In this document: positions 60,598 to 64,000 of the stretch, in pieces
How the letters are laid out: each line of letters starts with the position of its first letter
Numbering within the stretch: the stretch's first letter is position 1
Assembly (NCBI RefSeq): GCF_020715685.1
Contig: NZ_CP085840.1
Span: 2,728,001-2,792,000, forward strand
Direction: 5' to 3'
Source of the DNA: Dermatobacter hominis
GTDB taxonomy: Bacteria > Actinomycetota > Acidimicrobiia > Acidimicrobiales > Microtrichaceae
Length of the DNA: 64,000 nt
Position numbers and translations under genes: made by a program
Notes under the pieces: model-generated
What the model was told of the DNA's origin: nothing
The model's input: only the letters and a program-made list of their open reading frames with translations
Databases searched by the model: none

Positions 60598-61616
60598 TGT
60601 GGCTCAACACGCTCTGGTTCGTGCTGTTCGTGATGATCATCGCGGGCTACGTCGTGCTCGACGGCTTCGACCTCGGCGTCGGCATGCTGTCGCCGGTCCT
60701 CGCCCGCGACGACCGGGACCACCGCCTGCTCCTCAACTCGATCGGTCCGGTCTGGGACGGCAACGAGGTGTGGCTGGTGCTCGGCGGCGGCGCGCTGTTC
60801 GCCGCGTTCCCGATCGTCTACGCGTCGCTGTTCAGCGGCTTCTACCTGGCGATGATGCTGGTGCTGCTCGTGCTCATCCTGCGGACGATCGCGATCGAGT
60901 TCCGGTCCCAGCGCGAGAGCCCACGCTGGCGCGCGACGTGGGACTGGTTCTTCTTCGCGTCGTCGCTCGGCATCACGCTGCTGCTCGGCGTCGCCCTCGG
61001 CAACGTGATCCGGGGGGTGGCGATCGACGCCGCCGGCGAGATCGACGTGGACCTGGTCGAGATGCTCAACCCGTACTCGCTCGCCGTGGGCGTCACCGCG
61101 GTGGCGATGCTGTGCCTCCACGGCTGCCTGTTCGTGACGCTGAAGGTCGACGGGCCGCTGCTCGAACGGGCCGAGCGCCTGGCGCCCAAGCTGATGGTCG
61201 GGTTCTTCGTGCTGATGACCGTGCTGATCGCGTGGACGCTGATGCTCGACAACGAGATCTCGGACCGGTACGCCGACCGGCTCTGGATCGGCGTCTTCCC
61301 GCTGCTCGCCCTGGTGGCGACGCTCGTGTCGTGGCGGCAGCTGCGGCGGCGGACGTACTTCACGGCGTTCCTCGCATCGGGCGTCACCATCGCGCTGCTG
61401 CTCGCGACGGTCGCGGCCGGCGTGTACCCGGTGCTCCTGACGTCGTCGATCGACCCGAGCTACGACCTGACGATCCACAACGCCGCATCGGCCGAGCCGA
61501 CGCTGATGGTCATGTTCGTCATCGCGCTGATCGGCATCCCGTTCGTCCTGCTCTACACCGCCGGCGTCTACTACTTCTTCCGCGGGCGGGTGGTGCTCCA
61601 CGACGAGAGCTACTGA
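60597..61616 (+). CDS. cydB: Cytochrome bd ubiquinol oxidase subunit II
   Basis: A 339-residue subunit II with about eight spans (VLDGFDLGVGMLSP; GPVWDGNEVWLVLGGGALFAAFP; SLGITLLLGVALGNVIRG). It supports and stabilises subunit I haems. Its ATG overlaps the cydA stop. The cydCD exporter genes are not in the window. Confidence 0.94.
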   Translation: MWLNTLWFVLFVMIIAGYVVLDGFDLGVGMLSPVLARDDRDHRLLLNSIGPVWDGNEVWLVLGGGALFAAFPIVYASLFSGFYLAMMLVLLVLILRTIAIEFRSQRESPRWRATWDWFFFASSLGITLLLGVALGNVIRGVAIDAAGEIDVDLVEMLNPYSLAVGVTAVAMLCLHGCLFVTLKVDGPLLERAERLAPKLMVGFFVLMTVLIAWTLMLDNEISDRYADRLWIGVFPLLALVATLVSWRQLRRRTYFTAFLASGVTIALLLATVAAGVYPVLLTSSIDPSYDLTIHNAASAEPTLMVMFVIALIGIPFVLLYTAGVYYFFRGRVVLHDESY

Positions 61617-61664
61617 GCGCCCGGCCGCGACGGCTGGCGGTCGATCGCCGGTGCTCGACGGACC

Positions 61665-61680
61665 GCGCCGGTGCCGGCGC
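61665..61680 (+). terminator. Hairpin after cydB
   Basis: GCGCCG/CGGCGC arms around GTGC, 48 bases after the cydB stop. Confidence 0.5.
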
Positions 61681-61708
61681 GCCGTGTGGTGGCTGCGGTC
61701 CGAACCGG

Positions 61709-61714
61709 TACAGT
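61709..61714 (+). promoter_or_regulatory. -10 TACAGT of tRNA-Ser(GCT)
   Basis: The same hexamer as at tRNA-Leu, 13 bases before the tRNA 5' end. Confidence 0.5.
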
Positions 61715-61727
61715 GACCGGCTGATCT

Positions 61728-61819
<92 letters not shown>

Positions 61820-61821
61820 CT

Positions 61822-61847
61822 CGGGCGTCGGCGTTCGCCGGCGCCCG
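61822..61847 (+). terminator. Terminator of tRNA-Ser(GCT)
   Basis: Two 11-base arms (61822-61832 and 61837-61847) with one G-U pair and a GTTC loop, starting 3 bases after the tRNA. Confidence 0.7.
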
Positions 61848-61929
61848 TGTCGCGTCCGGACATGGCGTTACGTGACGCATGGCGCCCTCTCCTGCATTGC
61901 AATTCCGTGACGATCTGACGTACAACTGT

Positions 61930-62071
61930 CAACCGTTGAACCAAGAGCGGTGGCCTCGTGGCTGGCGCGCATGGGGTGGTCTCCCACGGGAGATCGGCTG
62001 TGTGGACCCGTGTGATGCCGACGAGGGATCCCTTCTCCCCCTGATCTGACCGCGCCCCGACCTCCGGGGCG
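61930..62071 (+). other. Structured 5' leader of the Rpf-like gene
   Basis: The ~270-bp region from 61820 to the ATG at 62091 has, after the tRNA terminator, a TCTCCC-AC-GGGAGA hairpin (61980-61993) and a second perfect hairpin CGCCCCG/CGGGGCG with a 5-base loop (62053-62071) just before the Shine-Dalgarno GGAGG (62080-62084). Long structured leaders before Rpf genes in other actinobacteria can be c-di-AMP riboswitches. I do not find that aptamer's full consensus here, so only a leader is claimed. Confidence 0.35.
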
Positions 62072-62090
62072 TCCGTTTGGAGGAACACCA

Positions 62091-62501
62091 ATGAACAGGA
62101 AGTCCTTGACGCGCGCGCTTGCAGCGCTGCTCGTCGTCGGTGGGTTCATGCTCGCCGCATGCACCCCGGAGCAGCACGCTGCGGTCATGGCCCACGTCCG
62201 GGCCCAGGATGCGCTCCGCGCCGGCGACCGGTTCGCCGGAGCGATCAGCGATGCCGGCCTCGCCCGCCTGCGGGCCTGCGAGTCCGGCGGCAACTACGGC
62301 ATCGTGAGCTCGAACGGCCTCTACCGCGGCGCCTACCAGTTCCACCGCACCACGTGGAACTCGGTGGCCGCCAAGTACTACCCGCACCTGCGGGGCGTCG
62401 ACCCGGCCGCCGCGGCCCCGTACGACCAGGACCGCATGGCCCGTGCCCTGTGGGCGACCGGTGGTCCCCGCAACTGGCCGGTGTGCTCCAGGCGCGTCTG
62501 A
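62091..62501 (+). CDS. Rpf-like (resuscitation-promoting factor domain) lipoprotein
   Basis: A 136-residue secreted lipoprotein: signal peptide with lipobox LAAC (Cys ~24), then a transglycosylase-like Rpf domain (~55-136) with the catalytic Glu in RACESGGNYGIV (~65), YQFHRTTWNSVA and a C-terminal WPVC giving the expected disulfide-forming cysteine pair. It cleaves peptidoglycan in growth or resuscitation. ATG at 62091 with GGAGG at 62080-62084. Confidence 0.88.
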   Translation: MNRKSLTRALAALLVVGGFMLAACTPEQHAAVMAHVRAQDALRAGDRFAGAISDAGLARLRACESGGNYGIVSSNGLYRGAYQFHRTTWNSVAAKYYPHLRGVDPAAAAPYDQDRMARALWATGGPRNWPVCSRRV

Positions 62502-62596
62502 CGCGACCGCACTCCGCGCGCTTCGGTGGCCGGGCCCTCGGGTCCGGCCACCGGCGCGTACGGGCTCGACGCTTCCTGGCCCTGCGCTGCGCTGCG

Positions 62597-62815
62597 AACT
62601 TGTACGCCACGACCCACATCGGCGACCGCCACGCACAAGATCGATGCGGCCCGACGAACTTGTACGCCACCAGCCACATGGTCGACCGCCACGTACAAGA
62701 TCGATGGCCCCCGAACTTGTACGCAGCGAGCCACATCGGCGACCGCCACGTACAAGATCGATGGCCCCCGAACTTGTACGTCACCAGCCACATCGGCGAC
62801 CGCGACGTACAAGTT
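62597..62815. repeat. Array of four ~57/60-bp dyad repeats
   Basis: AACTTGTACG starts at 62597, 62657, 62714 and 62771 (spacings 60, 57, 57). Each unit ends in an inverted CGTACAAG-type arm, so every unit is a dyad; the last has perfect 12-bp arms (62771-62782 and 62804-62815). The rest of the 62502-62917 gap shows no credible gene. Units are highly similar without variable spacers, so this is not CRISPR. Confidence 0.9.
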
Positions 62816-62895
62816 CGCAAGGTGGGGCTTGGTCGGGTGGGCCGGGTGGTCGGGTGGTGGGCGGGTACGCCTTTGGCCGCCTCGCGGGCTCCGTC

Positions 62896-62901
62896 TAGGA
62901 T
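62896..62901 (+). promoter_or_regulatory. -10 TAGGAT of tRNA-Arg
   Basis: A TANNNT hexamer 16 bases before the tRNA 5' end. Confidence 0.5.
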
Positions 62902-62917
62902 CTGACGGTTCCAACCA

Positions 62918-62991
62918 GCGCTCGTAGCTCAATTGGATAGAGCATCTGACTACGGATCAGAAGGTTGGGGGTTCGATTCCCTCCGAGCGCG
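62918..62991 (+). tRNA. tRNA-Arg (anticodon ACG)
   Basis: Class I tRNA; acceptor GCGCTCG/CGAGCGC, anticodon loop CTACGGA giving ACG, D-arm AGCTCAATTGGATAGAGC, T loop GGTTCGATT, discriminator G. CCA is not encoded. Confidence 0.97.
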
Positions 62992-62996
62992 CAGAC

Positions 62997-63024
62997 CGAG
63001 ACCCTCGCTCCGGCGGGGGTCTCG
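62997..63024 (+). terminator. Terminator of tRNA-Arg
   Basis: CGAGACCC and GGGTCTCG pair perfectly across a 12-base loop, starting 5 bases after the tRNA. Confidence 0.65.
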
Positions 63025-63103
63025 TCGCGTCCGGGGCCGTGCGGGCTGGCATGGTGGAGGCGACGACGGCGCTCGCTGCGACCGTCCGGAGGGGAGGTCA
63101 GCC

Positions 63104-63358
63104 GTGCTGCAGTCCGAGATCGACGAGATCGTCAGCGACGAGCTCACCAGCGGCGGGCACCGGCCCGGCGTGCTCGTGAGCGGCGACGGCCCGAGGTTCA
63201 CCGCCCAGGTCGGCGAATGGGTCGAGCCGAAGGACCTGGCCGGCGCCGCGCAGCGCATCGCCGAGCGACTCCACCAGATCGACCCGCAGGTCCAGGTGCT
63301 GCTGTCGATCTCGACGCCGTGGTACATCCACGACGGCCGCATCGAACCCGTCGACTGA
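63104..63358 (+). CDS. Small hypothetical protein (84 residues)
   Basis: The GTG at 63104 has GGAGG/GGAGGT at good spacing. The product (LQSEIDEIVSDELTSGG..., ending HDGRIEPVD) looks soluble, with a strand-rich middle and no recognised motif or membrane segment. It converges with the next gene. Function unknown. Confidence 0.6.
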   Translation: MLQSEIDEIVSDELTSGGHRPGVLVSGDGPRFTAQVGEWVEPKDLAGAAQRIAERLHQIDPQVQVLLSISTPWYIHDGRIEPVD

Positions 63359-63379
63359 ACGCCGCCCCGGCACCGGCCG

Positions 63380-63844
63380 TCAGCTGCGACGTCGGCCGAG
63401 GAGCGGCTCGAGCGCGCAGATGTAGTCGGTGAGCGTGAGCGCCAGGTCCATCGCCAGATCGGGGTCGCCGAGGTCGGGGTCGAGCCACACCTCCGAGACG
63501 CGGCGCCAGTCCTCGGGACGTCCGAGGAAGGGGCCGGCGACGGCCTCGTCGCCCAGCACCGCGCGCCACGACCGCTCCTGCCGCACGAGCTCGGCGAGCA
63601 CGGCGTCGTTCTCCTCCGTCGACCGGTGCTCGAGGTGGAACCCGACCTCGACGGCGAGGTGCTCGGCGCCGGGGACCAGCTTCGGGCTGACGACCTGCGC
63701 CTCGTAGTGGGCCCGGGGCGGCTCGGCCGGGCCGATCCATGCTTTGAGCCCGTACGACCGGGGCCGGACCCGCAGCTCCCCGAGGTCCGACGGGACCAGG
63801 CTGCGGCACCCCTCTGCGACCGCCTCGAACAGGGCGAGCTCCAT
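63380..63844 (-). CDS. Hypothetical protein (154 residues)
   Basis: From the ATG at 63844 (AAGGAG upstream): soluble, with strands PRSYGLKAWIGPAE and EHLAVEVGFHLEHRS, and a C-terminal helix DLALTLTDYICALEPLL. No motif is recognised. It has the composition of a normal gene in this genome and a clear ribosome binding site. Confidence 0.6.
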   Translation of the reverse strand: MELALFEAVAEGCRSLVPSDLGELRVRPRSYGLKAWIGPAEPPRAHYEAQVVSPKLVPGAEHLAVEVGFHLEHRSTEENDAVLAELVRQERSWRAVLGDEAVAGPFLGRPEDWRRVSEVWLDPDLGDPDLAMDLALTLTDYICALEPLLGRRRS

Positions 63845-63926
63845 CCCCGGACTCCTTCGGTTCCGTCCGTCGCCGACGCTACCGGCCGGTCGGGACGGCA
63901 CCTCGGGGTGACGACGCGCAGACCTG

Positions 63927-63955
63927 TTGAGGGAGCGAACGCCGCTCAGTAGCGT
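63927..63955 (+). promoter_or_regulatory. Promoter TTGAGG - 17 - TAGCGT of the last gene
   Basis: A -35 TTGAGG (63927-63932), a 17-base spacer and TAGCGT (63950-63955), about 28 bases before the probable start at 63984. Confidence 0.5.
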
Positions 63956-63983
63956 CAGCCGGGAGCAGGAGGGAGAGCGCGAC

Positions 63984-64000
63984 GTGATGCGTTCCACGAG
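63984..64000 (+). CDS. Start of a gene cut by the window end
   Basis: GTG ATG CGT TCC ACG at 63984 (or ATG at 63987) follows GGAGGGAG and a good promoter. Only about five codons are visible, so the product cannot be named. Confidence 0.4.

Noticed and set aside
61820-62090. Definite c-di-AMP riboswitch
   Set aside because: The conserved CCGAACCCGTCAGC-type core and full stem set are not found; only a structured leader can be supported.
62597-62815. CRISPR array
   Set aside because: The units are nearly identical over their whole length, with no unique spacers and no cas genes; they are dyad tandem repeats.
62378-62932. A 184-codon minus-strand frame through the dyad repeats
   Set aside because: Its start lies inside tRNA-Arg and its end inside the Rpf-like gene on the other strand; five frames are open here because of repeat composition, so it is not called.

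Overview
The window is about 64 kb of very GC-rich chromosome from an actinobacterium. It carries the classical actinobacterial block crgA / trpG-pabA / pknB / pbpA / rodA / pstP / fhaB / fhaA, F420-type LLM oxidoreductases, methylmalonyl-CoA mutase with MeaB, and many GTG starts. Promoters have a TANNNT -10 placed 6-8 bases before the start codon, so many mRNAs look leaderless. The gene set and the style of the hypothetical proteins fit the class Acidimicrobiia (Iamia/Ilumatobacter-like). This placement is inference; no rRNA is present. No prophage, transposase or CRISPR array was recognised.

Layout. 1-4.7 kb: end of a repeat protein, then divergent fatty-acid genes (acyl-CoA synthetase, thiolase) and a small membrane zinc-ribbon-like protein. 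5.0-15.6 kb: the cell-growth and Ser/Thr-phosphosignalling locus (crgA, glutamine amidotransferase, two kinase-less PASTA proteins, pknB, class B PBP, RodA/FtsW, PP2C phosphatase, two FHA proteins), with most genes overlapping by 4 bases. 15.7-19.0 kb: MOSC protein, ABM protein, tRNA-Leu(CAG), enoyl-CoA hydratase, LLM oxidoreductase. 19.2-24.4 kb: an apparent sulfur-compound cluster of two convergent operons (cysteine-dioxygenase-like protein plus ABC importer; PIG-L deacetylase, second cysteine-dioxygenase-like protein, rhodanese), each led by the same operator-like inverted repeat. 24.4-32.2 kb: R2-like di-iron protein with its TetR, a NarL-type two-component pair, SnoaL protein, thioesterase, small membrane protein, serine protease, GNAT and HxlR regulator. 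32.2-39.8 kb: AhpD-like protein with MeaB, two coupled TetR paralogues, methylmalonyl-CoA mutase subunits. 39.8-51.5 kb: haem-type membrane protein, DoxX protein and a PIG-L gene bracketed by inverted repeats, D-aminoacylase-like amidohydrolase, GAF protein, AI-2E-type transporter, MBL hydrolase, PaaX-type regulator divergent from a fatty-acid desaturase, class III aminotransferase, prephenate dehydratase. 51.6-61.6 kb: YjbR protein, tRNA-Ser(TGA), glycosyltransferase and debranching-type glucosidase, SDR, TrmO-like protein, DUF2236 protein, polyphosphate kinase 2, cytochrome bd oxidase. 61.7-64 kb: tRNA-Ser(GCT), an Rpf-like lipoprotein with a structured leader, a four-copy dyad repeat array, tRNA-Arg(ACG), two small unknown genes and the start of another.

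How it works together. The window is mostly core metabolism (acyl-CoA, propionate, phenylalanine, respiration, polyphosphate) and envelope growth control. The most system-like unknown is the 19.2-24.4 kb cluster. I infer that it imports an organosulfur compound, releases an amine with the PIG-L enzyme and oxidises a thiol with two cysteine-dioxygenase-fold enzymes, under one regulator not encoded inside the cluster. Other points of interest are the inverted repeats around the second PIG-L gene, the 57/60-bp dyad repeats next to tRNA-Arg, a paired palindromic operator over a leaderless GNAT promoter, and three consecutive PASTA-domain genes of which only one has a kinase.
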